Shown here in pieces: positions 8,315 to 16,527 of a DNA stretch of 26,955 nucleotides. Source of the DNA: CAWHMN01 sp051001135 (lineage in GTDB: Bacteria > Acidobacteriota > Terriglobia > Terriglobales > Acidobacteriaceae). Under the pieces are notes generated by a model that saw only the letters and a program-made list of their open reading frames with translations, did not search any database and was not told where the DNA came from. Made by a program: the position numbers and the translations under genes. The stretch spans positions 1 through 26,955 of the forward strand of contig JBPCNO010000050.1 in the NCBI GenBank assembly GCA_051001135.1. The letters run 5' to 3'. How positions within the stretch are numbered: position 1 is the first letter of the stretch; each line of letters starts with the position of its first letter.

Positions 8315-9748
8315 ATGAAGAGAGAAGCGCAACACGTTCACCTGATTGGCATCTGCGGCACGGCGATGGCCTCACTCGCCGGCATGTTGCAGTTGCAGGG
8401 GCATCGCGTTACCGGGTCGGATGCGGCAGCCTACCCGCCGATGTCCGACTTCCTGCGCACTCTCGGTATCCCGGTGCAGGAGCCGTATGCGGAGAAGAAC
8501 CTCGATCCGCGCCCGGATCTGGTCATCGTGGGCAATGCCATCTCGCGCGGCAATGTCGAACTCGAGGCTGTCCTTGACGCACGGATCCCGTTGCGTTCCA
8601 TGGCGCAGACCATCCACGAGGAGTTCATCGTTAGCCGGGAGACACTCGTCGTCGCGGGCACGCACGGCAAGACGACGACCACCAGCATGCTCGCGTGGAT
8701 CTATGAGACGGCCGCCCGGTTGAAAGGGGAGAGCGGGCCATCCTTTCTCGTCGGCGGTGTGGCGGAGAACTTTGGCGCCAGCTTTCAGCTCAAGTCCAGC
8801 CGTACGTTCATCCTGGAGGGCGATGAGTACGATACCGCCTTCTTCGATAAGGGGCCGAAGTTCATGCACTACTTTCCGGACGCTGCCATCCTGACCCACG
8901 TCGAGTTCGATCATGCGGACATCTATCTCGATCTCGATGCGGTGAAGACCGCGTTCAAGCGCTTTGTAAACCTGGTGCCGCGCCGGGGCCGCATCGTTGC
9001 ATTCGACGGCAGCGACAACGTGAGCGAGTGCATCGAGCGCGCCTTTTGCAAGGTGGAGCGCTATGGTCTGCAGTCCGGCTCGGAGTGGCAGATGGTCGAT
9101 CTGTCACATGCGCACGGCCGTACCCGGTGGCAGGTGCTGCGGGCGGGGCGACCATGGTTGACGCTCGATCTGCCCATGGCCGGGGAGCACAACGCGCTCA
9201 ATGCCACGGCGGCAGCGGCGCTGGCAGCAGGACAGGGGATCGAGCCGGATGCCATTGCCGCCGCCATTGCCAGCTTCCAGAGCGTCAAGCGGCGGCTGGA
9301 GGTGCGCGCGGTGGTCGACGGCGTCACCGTGATCGACGACTTCGCGCATCATCCTACTGCCATCCGCGAGACGCTCAAGGCGCTGCGGGCGGCCTATCCG
9401 AAGGCCAGGCTGTGGGCGGTGCTCGAGCCCCGCTCGAACACGCTGCGCCGCAGTGTCTTCCAGCATGAATTAGTGGAGGCACTGACGCTGGCGGACCGGG
9501 TGGTGATCGCCGGCGTGTTCAAGCAGGAGAGCATCCCGGCCGCGGAACGGCTGCATCCGGAGGCGATTGTGAGTGAGTTGATCGACCGCAAGCATCCGGC
9601 CCAGCTTTGCGCCGATGCCGATGCGATTGTGGATGCGGTCGCGCCGGAGGCGAGGCCGGGGGATGTCATAGCCATCCTCTCCAATGGAGGATTCGGCGGC
9701 ATCTATGACAAGCTGCCAGCGCGCCTGCAGTCCCTGGCCAAGGCGTAA
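8315..9748 (+). CDS. mpl: UDP-N-acetylmuramate:L-Ala-gamma-D-Glu-meso-DAP ligase
   Basis: Mpl ligates the recycled tripeptide to UDP-MurNAc in the cytoplasm, bypassing MurC, MurD and MurE. The 477-residue protein has all Mur-ligase landmarks. HLIGICGTAMASLAG (9-23) is the N-terminal UDP-sugar site. GTHGKTTTT (115-123) is the ATP P-loop. LEGDEYDTAFFDKGPKF is an Mpl-type central motif, and HVEFDHADIY and GEHNALNA follow. DDFAHHPTAIR is the Mpl/MurC form of the C-terminal domain motif. ATG 8315 is preceded by GAGG with four bases between. A longer in-frame reading from 8075 lies inside ldcA and is not a real extension. The ldcA stop is 32 bases upstream and plsC starts 12 bases downstream. Confidence 0.93.
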   Translation: MKREAQHVHLIGICGTAMASLAGMLQLQGHRVTGSDAAAYPPMSDFLRTLGIPVQEPYAEKNLDPRPDLVIVGNAISRGNVELEAVLDARIPLRSMAQTIHEEFIVSRETLVVAGTHGKTTTTSMLAWIYETAARLKGESGPSFLVGGVAENFGASFQLKSSRTFILEGDEYDTAFFDKGPKFMHYFPDAAILTHVEFDHADIYLDLDAVKTAFKRFVNLVPRRGRIVAFDGSDNVSECIERAFCKVERYGLQSGSEWQMVDLSHAHGRTRWQVLRAGRPWLTLDLPMAGEHNALNATAAAALAAGQGIEPDAIAAAIASFQSVKRRLEVRAVVDGVTVIDDFAHHPTAIRETLKALRAAYPKARLWAVLEPRSNTLRRSVFQHELVEALTLADRVVIAGVFKQESIPAAERLHPEAIVSELIDRKHPAQLCADADAIVDAVAPEARPGDVIAILSNGGFGGIYDKLPARLQSLAKA

Positions 9749-9759
9749 CCCGGCAGCGC

Positions 9760-10461
9760 ATGCGATCTATTCTGCTGCTGCTCTTCTACGTGCTGGTCTC
9801 GGTGCCGACGGCGCTGGTGCTGCTGCCGTGGACGCTGCTCACACGCAATGCGAACCCGCTGCTTCACGCGGGCCTGGCGATTACGCGTACCGGGCTGCGC
9901 CTGGTGGGGATCCGGCCAGTGGTGAGCGGCAGGGAGAACCTGCCGCGGGTGGGCGGGTGCATTTTCATGGCGAACCATGTGTCGAACCTGGATCCGCCGG
10001 TGGTGCTTCCGTTGCTGCCGATTCCGACGGTGGTGTTTCTGAAGCGGTCGCTGATGAAGATTCCGATCCTGGGGTACGCCATGCACCTCGCCGGGTTCAT
10101 CCCGGTATCGCGGGACGGCAGCGTGGAGGCGGCCAAGCAACATGTGGCCGAGGCGCGCGCTGCGCTCGCCGGCGGCCGGAACGTCCTGGTGTTTCCCGAG
10201 GGCACACGCTCGCGCGACGGGCGTCTGCTCCCGTTCAAGAAGGGGCCTTTTCATCTTGCGATGGAGTCGCAGGCGCCGGTGGTTCCCATCGCCGTGACCG
10301 GCACCGCGGCGTTGATGCCCAAGGGAAGCCTGCGCCTGCGGGTGGGCAGGGTGGGGCTGCATTTCCATCCGCCGATCGTGCCCGCGAACTATGGGACGCG
10401 CGAGGAGCTGATGGCGGCGGTGCGCGCGGCCATCGAGTCGGAGGTGGGTGGCGGGCAGTGA
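9760..10461 (+). CDS. plsC: 1-acyl-sn-glycerol-3-phosphate acyltransferase
   Basis: A 233-residue membrane-associated acyltransferase that makes phosphatidic acid from lysophosphatidic acid. NHVSNLDP (72-79) gives the catalytic H73-x4-D78. KRSLMKIPILG (95-105) is the second block. FPEGTRSRDG (145-154) is the phosphate-binding block, and APVVPIAVTG is block IV. Two hydrophobic helices (about 3-23 and 36-50) anchor the N-terminus. The length is normal for PlsC, and the ATG is 12 bases after the mpl stop. It is the last gene of the plus-strand run; the next gene faces it. Substrate chain length cannot be told, and a lipid A-type or ornithine-lipid acyltransferase is a weaker possibility. Confidence 0.9.
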   Translation: MRSILLLLFYVLVSVPTALVLLPWTLLTRNANPLLHAGLAITRTGLRLVGIRPVVSGRENLPRVGGCIFMANHVSNLDPPVVLPLLPIPTVVFLKRSLMKIPILGYAMHLAGFIPVSRDGSVEAAKQHVAEARAALAGGRNVLVFPEGTRSRDGRLLPFKKGPFHLAMESQAPVVPIAVTGTAALMPKGSLRLRVGRVGLHFHPPIVPANYGTREELMAAVRAAIESEVGGGQ

Positions 10462-10613
10462 GCTTGCAATGTTAGCTTTGCCGGCACCTCCCCCCTCCCC
10501 ATATGGTATGAAAGTCATTTGGAATGATGGAGATAGAGCCAAGAGTGGCGCTCCATATCTGATTCTAAAGGGCTTACGGGCAAATATTAGGGAACAAGAG
10601 ACTTAGCAGCAAA

Positions 10614-10653
10614 TCAGCGGGTCGGCGAGTCAGCGAGTCAGCGAGTCAGCGAG
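10614..10653. repeat. tandem array of five 8-bp units
   Basis: Five contiguous octamers: TCAGCGGG, TCGGCGAG, then TCAGCGAG three times. The array lies in the 242-base gap between the convergent plsC and SPOR genes, which otherwise shows no gene, clear terminator or RNA. It looks like a slippage-prone simple repeat. Confidence 0.85.
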
Positions 10654-10703
10654 ATTTTGGGGCTTATTTCAAGTGTAGAGAATTGCGCGAATCACTACGC
10701 CAG

Positions 10704-11489
10704 CTATTTCAAGATGGCGTTGTAGCCGTCGGCAAGCAGCTTTTCCTTGGTGGCCTCGGCTACGGTGTGATTGGTGAAGGGGCCGACCTGTACGTGGTAG
10801 AAGCTATCCGCCAGACCATTGCGGATCATGGGAGAGAAGCCGTGTTTGCGCAGCGCTGTGGAGAGGACTTCAGCGTCCTCGCGGCGGCTGACTGCGGCGA
10901 TCTGCACGACCAGGGGCGAGGTGCTGCTGGAGGCCGGTGGCTGGCCGGCGGCCGCGGGTGTTGATGCCGATGGCGGGACCGGCCGGGGTTTGGCGACGGC
11001 CGCGACATGGGGGCGGGGTGGCTCGGCCGTCTGCAATGCGGTCTGAACTGAGGTCTGGGAGTTATCGGATTCGATGACGCGGGTACCACCGGAGTGCAGA
11101 CGTTCGCTGCGGGTGGGAGCGGGGGCCTCGTCCGGCGACGGCGGTTGATAGTTGGCCGGGAAGTTAGGATTCGCGGCATCGGCGGCGGGAGCCTGGGGAT
11201 GGCTGGGAGTGGCGCCGTTCACCACATCATCGGGCGGGCTGAACTTGGAACGGCTGCGCGCGTGTTTCGCGGAAGCGGCTGGGTTGGCATCGCCCTCGGC
11301 TGCCGGGGTCGTGGCAGTGGCAGGCGGGTTGTGGCGGCCGATGGAATAGCCGAAGCCGAAGAAGACGCCGCAGACCAGTACCACTCCGAAGAAGATGCCG
11401 AGCAGCGAGCCGATGCCAAGCGTCAGCTCGGCATCCTGCATCGGCTCACGGTCACGGTCGTAGTCTCGATCCTGCAGCATGGTCTTCAT
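10704..11489 (-). CDS. single-pass membrane protein with C-terminal SPOR domain
   Basis: A 261-residue bitopic protein. A short charged cytoplasmic head (1-21) precedes one membrane helix (about 24-48, rich in G/F/V). A long Pro/Ala/Ser-rich periplasmic linker (50-185) follows, and then a SPOR domain (about 190-261: PLVVQIAAVSRREDAEVLSTAL and FYHVQVGPFTN). SPOR domains bind peptidoglycan stripped of stem peptides at division sites or in spore-like cortex. The ATG overlaps the stop of the slipin gene by four bases (ATGA), so the two are translationally coupled. A second in-frame ATG three codons later is possible. It is a likely peptidoglycan-binding partner of the slipin or of cell division. 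Confidence 0.88.
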   Translation of the reverse strand: MKTMLQDRDYDRDREPMQDAELTLGIGSLLGIFFGVVLVCGVFFGFGYSIGRHNPPATATTPAAEGDANPAASAKHARSRSKFSPPDDVVNGATPSHPQAPAADAANPNFPANYQPPSPDEAPAPTRSERLHSGGTRVIESDNSQTSVQTALQTAEPPRPHVAAVAKPRPVPPSASTPAAAGQPPASSSTSPLVVQIAAVSRREDAEVLSTALRKHGFSPMIRNGLADSFYHVQVGPFTNHTVAEATKEKLLADGYNAILK

Positions 11490-12352
11490 ACATAGTCATC
11501 GGGGCGGGTGGCGGTGGGGTCCACCTGCTCCGTAGCGCTGGCCGGTTGGTTGGTTCTGCCCGGCGTGGATGGTGGCGTGCCGATGCCCGGACCCGTCATG
11601 CCACCCTGCACGGTTTTATTGAACAACGAGATGAGCTCGATCGGAAGGGGAAAGACGATGGTGGTGTTCTTCTCCGTACCTATATCGGTAAGGGTCTGGA
11701 GGTAGCGAAGCTGCAGGGTCATGGGTTGAGTGGAGAGCAGGGCGGCGGCATCGACCAAGCGCTGCGAGGCGGCGAACTCGCCCTCGGCGTTGATGATCTT
11801 GGAGCGCTTTTCGCGCTCCGCCTCGGCCTGCTTGGCCATGGCGCGCAGCATGGACTCGGGCAGATCCACCTGCTTCACCTCGGTGCTGGTCACCTTCACG
11901 CCCCAGGGCTCGGTGTGGCTGTCGAGGATGCTCTGAATGCGCTGATTAAGCATCTCCCGGTGTTGCAGCAGTCCGTCGAGTTCCACCTCGCCGAGGACCG
12001 ACCGCAGGGTAGTCTGGGCAAACTGCGAGGTTTGGTAGACATAGTTGGAGACTTCGATAACGGCCTTGCTGGGATCGACCACACGCAGGGTGATGACGGC
12101 GTTGACCTTGAGCGTCACGTTGTCGCGGGTGATGATGTCCTGCGGGGGAACTTCGAGCACCTCTTGCCGCAGCGATACACGCACCATCTGGTCGAGCGGC
12201 CGGAAGACGAAGAAGAGTCCCGGACCTTTGGGCGGCATGAGCGCCCGGCCCAGGCGGAAGATGACGCCGCGCTCATATTCGCGCAGGATCTTGATGGAGC
12301 CGAGCAGGTAGATGATGACGATGAAGATGATGATGAGAGTGAGAGTGCTCAT
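11486..12352 (-). CDS. slipin/stomatin-type SPFH (band 7) membrane protein
   Basis: A 288-residue protein. An N-terminal membrane hairpin (2-20) is followed by REYERGVIFRLGR, the standard opening of the slipin band-7 domain, and then by PGLFFVFRPLDQMVRVSLR, TRDNVTLKVNAVITLRV and TTLRSVLGEVELDGLL. The coiled segment AKQAEAEREKRSKIINAEGE is the hallmark of stomatin-like proteins. A Pro/Thr-rich tail ends the protein. Slipins form large ring or cage assemblies in the membrane and are partners of NfeD-type proteases, whose genes are usually adjacent. Here the NfeD gene lies about 4.3 kb upstream on the same strand with unrelated genes between. SPOR is coupled downstream. Confidence 0.93.
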   Translation of the reverse strand: MSTLTLIIIFIVIIYLLGSIKILREYERGVIFRLGRALMPPKGPGLFFVFRPLDQMVRVSLRQEVLEVPPQDIITRDNVTLKVNAVITLRVVDPSKAVIEVSNYVYQTSQFAQTTLRSVLGEVELDGLLQHREMLNQRIQSILDSHTEPWGVKVTSTEVKQVDLPESMLRAMAKQAEAEREKRSKIINAEGEFAASQRLVDAAALLSTQPMTLQLRYLQTLTDIGTEKNTTIVFPLPIELISLFNKTVQGGMTGPGIGTPPSTPGRTNQPASATEQVDPTATRPDDYV

Positions 12353-12479
12353 GGATGTGCCGCCCCCGGTGCGTGCCTGACACTGGATTCTAGTTCATTT
12401 ACGTGGAGAGGGCGGTTGGGGCGCGAACAGGTGAAATCTGGGCTCAAACGAAACAGGAGATACATGCTTTCAGAAGGCC

Positions 12480-12790
12480 CTAACTGACTGTCCAACCCAG
12501 TACAGCTAATCTCTCGTGCACGGGGGTGGACCAGATTCGTTCGGAGCGCGGACACCCTCTCGCCTAGCCGAATGGATAAGACATCCCTTGCGATCACCTC
12601 AAAGGATTGGATGAGCGGCTCTAGACTGACCTGCGGAGGATCGTGCTCGTACCCGATAGCGAGAACAGCCTTCTGCTCTGGACATTGGTGAGCCCGCAAT
12701 TTAAGGCAATCACCAAGTAAGCTCGTATTACCGATGTAAGGATGAAGGAGATTCACGGACCAGTTCTCGGCCAACTTCCCATTGTCGGTA
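12480..12790 (-). pseudogene. frameshifted, N-terminally truncated remnant of a conserved hypothetical protein
   Basis: Starting right after the methyltransferase stop, the minus strand reads NLLHPYIGNTSLLGDCLKL, then KAVLAIGYEHDPP, LEPLIQSFEVIARDVLSIRLG and a terminal LVHP. I recall this spacing (GNTSLLxDCLKL ... KAVxxxGYEHxP ... FExxA ... LVHPVHxxxxxxGW) from a widespread uncharacterised family, but I cannot name it and did not search. After LVHP the frame loses sense. Removing one C from the minus-strand C5 run (plus-strand G5 at 12522-12526) restores LVHPVHERLAVLGWTVS and a stop at 12480. No good start codon exists upstream, only weak TTG 12774 or GTG 12756, and roughly the N-terminal half is missing. 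This is most likely a decaying foreign fragment. Confidence 0.6.
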
Positions 12791-12793
12791 TTC

Positions 12794-13819
12794 CTAAGAC
12801 GGAATCGCCTCGATGATCGCGAATTCGGCCTTGGTTGGGACGAGGGTGTTGAGGCGAAAGCCGCTGCTGGCCAGCAGTTCGCGATACTCGTCCAAGGTGC
12901 GCTCACGGCCTCCGGTCAACACCAGCATCGCCAGGTCAACGAATTTGCCGGACGAAGGAAGGTTTTCTCCCGAGAGAGAAAACTCCACCAAGAGAAGCAC
13001 GCCGTCCGCCGGAATGGCTTTTCGGCAATGGACGAGAATGGTCCGCGCCTGCTCGTCGTCCCAGTCGTGAATGACGCTCTTCATCAGGTAGGCTCGGCAG
13101 CCCGGTGGAATCTCGCTGAAGAAATCGCAGGGCTCCATGGAGGTGCGTGCCGCCAGCTCTCCGCGCAGAAATCCCCGCTCGCGGGCGCGCTCGAGTACGT
13201 GCACCTGGTCCGCGAGCACGCCACGCAGTCCAGGGTGTGCGCGCAGAATGTAGGAGAGCAAGATGCCATTGCCGCCGCCCACATCCATCAGGCTTCCCCA
13301 GGCTCCGAAGTCATACGCTGCGGCGATCGCCGGACTGACATGGTCTGCCATATTCGTCATGGCGTCGTCGAAGATGCGGGCGAGTTCGGGATTTTGACGA
13401 AGATATTCGAAGGAATCCATGCCAGACAGTTTGGCCCTGGAGGGCTCTCCAGTCTGAATGCTGTACAGGATCTCACCAAAGCAGGGATAGTAGAACTCAC
13501 TGCCCCAGAAGATAAATAGAGAGCGCAGTGATCCGGGCACGCCGGTACGCAAGAAGCTGGAGGTCTCGGTATTTGTGAACGTGCGAGCAGCGGTCTCTTC
13601 GAAGATTCCCTGGCTGGCCAGCAGGCGCAAGGTGCGATAGAGCGCGCCTTCGTTCACCTGCAACTCGCGGGCAAGTTCGGCGGTGGTGTGCAAGCCCTCT
13701 TCCACACGATCCGCAACACTTAATTTGGCTACGGCAGACAGGGCCTGGTGAAGAATCAGGCCCTCTCGCGCGCGCAGTAGGGACGCGGGCACGGTACTCG
13801 AATGGGCTTGCGATAGCAT
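12794..13819 (-). CDS. SAM-dependent O-methyltransferase (methyltransf_2, hydroxyneurosporene/acetylserotonin type)
   Basis: A 341-residue small-molecule O-methyltransferase. An N-terminal winged-helix dimerisation domain (about 20-95: HTTAELARELQVNEGALYRTLRLLA) precedes the Rossmann domain. DVGGGNG (179-185) binds SAM, and KSVIHDWDDEQA places catalytic His251 and Asp252 as in plant-type caffeate/acetylserotonin methyltransferases. LLLVEFSL and the C-terminal GFRLNTLVPT are typical. The substrate is probably a hydroxylated aromatic or carotenoid-like compound and cannot be fixed. A strong GGAG five bases before the ATG, next to an A-rich run, gives it an independent translation start. The MFS exporter gene lies 95 bases upstream, suggesting a small tailoring-and-transport pair. 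Confidence 0.88.
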   Translation of the reverse strand: MLSQAHSSTVPASLLRAREGLILHQALSAVAKLSVADRVEEGLHTTAELARELQVNEGALYRTLRLLASQGIFEETAARTFTNTETSSFLRTGVPGSLRSLFIFWGSEFYYPCFGEILYSIQTGEPSRAKLSGMDSFEYLRQNPELARIFDDAMTNMADHVSPAIAAAYDFGAWGSLMDVGGGNGILLSYILRAHPGLRGVLADQVHVLERARERGFLRGELAARTSMEPCDFFSEIPPGCRAYLMKSVIHDWDDEQARTILVHCRKAIPADGVLLLVEFSLSGENLPSSGKFVDLAMLVLTGGRERTLDEYRELLASSGFRLNTLVPTKAEFAIIEAIPS

Positions 13820-13878
13820 GAGTTCTCCTTTTTTCGCGATGCATAGAGCGAACGTGACTTCCCGGGGGATAACGTGTC

Positions 13879-13917
13879 CTGACCAGGACTACAGCGCAGG
13901 ATTACGGCGTAGGATTA
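13879..13917. repeat. three imperfect 13-bp direct repeats upstream of the methyltransferase
   Basis: Plus-strand units CTGACCAGGACTA, CAGCGCAGGATTA and CGGCGTAGGATTA are contiguous at 13-base pitch. All share AGGA-T/C-TA. The last unit contains the TAA stop of the MFS gene (13915-13917). The array is 60-98 bases upstream of the methyltransferase start and could be an operator array or slippage product. Confidence 0.6.
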
Positions 13918-15204
13918 AACGCCACTCGCCACCCGCACAACGTCCAGTGGCTGTGTCTCTCCTCCCTCAACGCCGTATCGATACGGGCCGAGGCGGGTGA
14001 GCAGTCCCAGCGCGAGCAAAATTGCGATGCAGAAGCAGGCCAGCGGGGCAGTGTAGGAGTGAGTGAGATCAAATCCCACGCCCATCAGCAGCGTACCCGC
14101 CGCTCCGGCGAGCATGAACGCGCCGAAGACATGGCCAAAGGCACTGCCGAAGGCGCGCAAGCCGAAGTAGCGGCTGAGCATGTAGCCCATCACTTCCACC
14201 TCGGCTCCCATGCCGAGCCCGATCAGAAATGCGGCAGCCAGCGCCATATTCCCGCTCACCCCCGCCCAGAGTGTCGCCATGCCCACAGCCGATGCGCCGT
14301 AGAAGAGCATGGCGATGCGGGGCGCAAAGAAGCGGTCGAGAAGATAGCCGGACCCGGTTCTGCCAACAATCAAGGAAGCGCCGATCACGGAACTGCCAAC
14401 GGCGCCGCGTGCCATGCTGAGACCTCGATCGCTCAGCAATGCCGGCATGTGAAGGACGCCCGCGTGGACGCTCGCGCCGGTAAGGCAGAATATGCAGATC
14501 ATCAGCCAGAATGTTGGGTTGTGCCAGATCTCACGCCAGCTCAAACCCTGCTTGTCCTGGGGTCGTTGCGATACGCTGGGCGTGGCCTCCGCTCCGTCCG
14601 GGCGCAGGCCGCGCTGTGCGGGGTCGTTCTGCAGCCACGCTGTTACGACAGGGAGTGGGAGCAGCAGGACCGCTCCTCCAAAGATGGCGTACGCCATGCG
14701 CCAGCCGAGTATGGCGATCAGACGCTGGGCCACCAGCGGAACCACAATGCCGCCGATGCCAATTCCCAGCATCATCAATCCGAGAGCAAGCCCCCGGCGG
14801 CGATTGAACCAGTGCGAGATTACGACCCCGTAGGGCACGGGGTTGGGCCCGCTGGTGGAAAATCCCAGGGCCGCATAGAACAGATAGAACATCCAGATAC
14901 TGCTGCCCAGCCAGATCGCGGAGAGCAGGATGAGGCCGTAGATCAGGGTCGCAGGAATGATCACCCGCCGCGCTCCGAAGCGGTCGATGAGCCTGCCGGA
15001 GAGCGGAAGCCATAGCGCTCCCACCGCGTTATGCAAGGTGAAGGCAAGAGAGATTGCGGAGCGGCTGGTATGGAAGGCGTGTACCAGCGAGGGAAGAAAC
15101 ACACCGAAGGAAAAGACAGCGAGGGGCGGCCCGAGGCATAGCCCCACGGCACTGGTGAGTACAATCCACCAGCCGTAAAAGATCCGGGGCCGATTGCCGG
15201 TCAT
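13915..15204 (-). CDS. MFS transporter of the monocarboxylate/oxalate-formate (YGWWIV) type
   Basis: A 429-residue transporter with about twelve membrane helices. IFYGWWIVLTSAVGLCLG opens helix 1, as in the OFA/MCP branch of MFS transporters. GRLIDRFGARRVI (between helices 2 and 3) is motif A, and NRRRGLALGLMMLGIGIGG is the helix 5 region. GYLLDRFFAPR is the repeat of motif A in the second half, after a cytoplasmic loop around residues 190-220. ATG 15204 is preferred; a longer frame to 15495 runs into the aldo/keto reductase gene. Members usually move monocarboxylates or small organic acids, but specificity is not readable. It is upstream of the methyltransferase on the same strand. Confidence 0.88.
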   Translation of the reverse strand: MTGNRPRIFYGWWIVLTSAVGLCLGPPLAVFSFGVFLPSLVHAFHTSRSAISLAFTLHNAVGALWLPLSGRLIDRFGARRVIIPATLIYGLILLSAIWLGSSIWMFYLFYAALGFSTSGPNPVPYGVVISHWFNRRRGLALGLMMLGIGIGGIVVPLVAQRLIAILGWRMAYAIFGGAVLLLPLPVVTAWLQNDPAQRGLRPDGAEATPSVSQRPQDKQGLSWREIWHNPTFWLMICIFCLTGASVHAGVLHMPALLSDRGLSMARGAVGSSVIGASLIVGRTGSGYLLDRFFAPRIAMLFYGASAVGMATLWAGVSGNMALAAAFLIGLGMGAEVEVMGYMLSRYFGLRAFGSAFGHVFGAFMLAGAAGTLLMGVGFDLTHSYTAPLACFCIAILLALGLLTRLGPYRYGVEGGETQPLDVVRVASGV

Positions 15205-15322
15205 GCATGACTCCAGTCGCGAGACCCGGGGGCATGGTCGGTTGCGTCGCGTCTCGCTCGGTGCTCTTGGCCCGCGACGGCAACGTTGTAGACCATATAT
15301 GCGTGGCAAACAGGGAGTCAAA

Positions 15323-16360
15323 CTAGAAGCGGGGGACATTCTCCAGCCGGTCTCTGCTCTGGAAGGGCACCATCCAACCGGGATACTCCGGCGGAAGGGC
15401 GCTGACTTCATCCAGCTTGGCAAGCTCGTCCGGCGTGAGTTCAAGATCGTCGGCGGCGAGATTGTCGTGAAGCTGATCGAGTCGCTTGGCGCCAATGATC
15501 ACCGAGGTGACGAAGGGCTTCGCGAGAATCCATGCGAGCGCGAGGGTGGCGGGGGAGACGTTGCGCGCCTTCGCGAGGGGGATGAGCACGTCAAGGATCT
15601 TCCAGGTGCGTTCCTTATCCACCAGGGGAAAGTCGAAGGTGGAGCGGCGGGAGTCTTCGGGCTTCTGGTTCTCGCGCGTGTACTTGCCGGAGAGCAGGCC
15701 GCCGGCGAGCGGGCTCCAGACGAGGAGGCCGGTCTTCTCTTCTTCGAGCAGCGGAACGATGTCGCGCTCCAGATCGCGCCCGGCGATGGAGTAGTAGGCC
15801 TGCACCGTGTCGAACTTTGCAAGGTTCTTTCGCTCGGATATGCCTAGGGCCTTCATGATGCGCCAGGCGTGCCAGTTGGAGCAGCCGATGTAGCGGACCT
15901 TGCCTTGCGAGACCAGCGTATCGAGCGCGCGGAGCGTCTCTTCGATGGGCGTGACGAGGTCGGTCGCGTGGATCTGATAGAGATCGATGTAGTCGGTTTG
16001 GAGACGGCGCAGCGAAGCGTCCACCGCATCGAGGATATGGCCGCGGGAAGCGCCCACATCATTTCTGCCCGGACCCATGCGGGAGTAAGCCTTGGTGGCG
16101 AGGACGACATCCTTGCGGGCGATGTTGAGATTGCGCAACGATTGGCCGAGGGTGGTTTCGGATTCGCCATTGGAGTAGACATCAGCGGTGTCGATGAAGT
16201 TGACGCCGGCCTCGATGGAGGCCTTGATGAGATCGTCTGCGCCCTGCTGACCGACGTTGCCAATCGTTTTCCAGATGCCTTCACCGCCGGAGAGGGTCAT
16301 GGTGCCCAGGCAAACCTTGGAGACGAGGAGGCCGGTGTGGCCGAGGGTCTTGTATTGCAT
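15323..16360 (-). CDS. NADP(H)-dependent aldo/keto reductase
   Basis: A 345-residue TIM-barrel oxidoreductase. The catalytic tetrad is visible: Asp57 and Tyr62 in FIDTADVYSNG, Lys90 in LATKAYSR and His131 in LYQIHATD. GKVRYIGCSNWHAW and VQAYYSI are typical of the AKR group with YajO/Tas-like members, and SVIIGAKRLDQLHDN near the C-terminus binds the 2'-phosphate of NADPH. The ATG at 16360 matches the MQYKTLGHTGLLVS opening of the family; the in-frame extension to 16477 falls in repeat DNA. It is a single gene between the MFS gene (118-base gap) and the repeat-rich spacer downstream of nfeD. Physiological substrate unknown. Confidence 0.9.
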   Translation of the reverse strand: MQYKTLGHTGLLVSKVCLGTMTLSGGEGIWKTIGNVGQQGADDLIKASIEAGVNFIDTADVYSNGESETTLGQSLRNLNIARKDVVLATKAYSRMGPGRNDVGASRGHILDAVDASLRRLQTDYIDLYQIHATDLVTPIEETLRALDTLVSQGKVRYIGCSNWHAWRIMKALGISERKNLAKFDTVQAYYSIAGRDLERDIVPLLEEEKTGLLVWSPLAGGLLSGKYTRENQKPEDSRRSTFDFPLVDKERTWKILDVLIPLAKARNVSPATLALAWILAKPFVTSVIIGAKRLDQLHDNLAADDLELTPDELAKLDEVSALPPEYPGWMVPFQSRDRLENVPRF

Positions 16361-16458
16361 CGGTGAGCCTTTCGGGGCGGGAGTGGTGGTCCGGTTATTG
16401 GATTGCGGAGGGGAGAGGGAGGATGCGGCTTTCGCGTGGAATGAACGATCCGGAATCC

Positions 16459-16527
16459 ACAAACGCAGATCTTTCATCCTGACAAACGCAGATCCTTCAT
16501 CCTGACAAACGCAGGTCCTTCGACTCG
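16459..16527. repeat. 23-bp tandem repeat, two full copies plus a partial
   Basis: Units begin at 16459, 16482 and 16505 with ACAAACGCAG. The first two are identical except one base (ATCTTTCATCCTG versus ATCCTTCATCCTG). The third diverges after 15 bases and runs into the GTCCTTCGACTCG element. No spacer variation exists, so it is not a CRISPR array. It lies in the 270-base gap between the aldo/keto reductase and nfeD genes. Confidence 0.85.

Noticed and set aside
10461..10703. Factor-independent terminator between plsC and the SPOR gene
   Set aside because: Candidate stems (ATGGAG/CTCCAT) have an 18-base loop and no T run, so I could not support one.
11546..12487. Plus-strand open frame of 313 codons
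   Set aside because: It is antisense to the slipin gene, which has unmistakable band-7 sequence; composition is His/Gly/Asp-rich shadow coding.
12794..16360. Secondary-metabolite gene cluster (methyltransferase, MFS, aldo/keto reductase)
   Set aside because: No core synthase (PKS, NRPS, terpene cyclase) is present, and the three genes have separate gaps, so a biosynthetic cluster is not supported.
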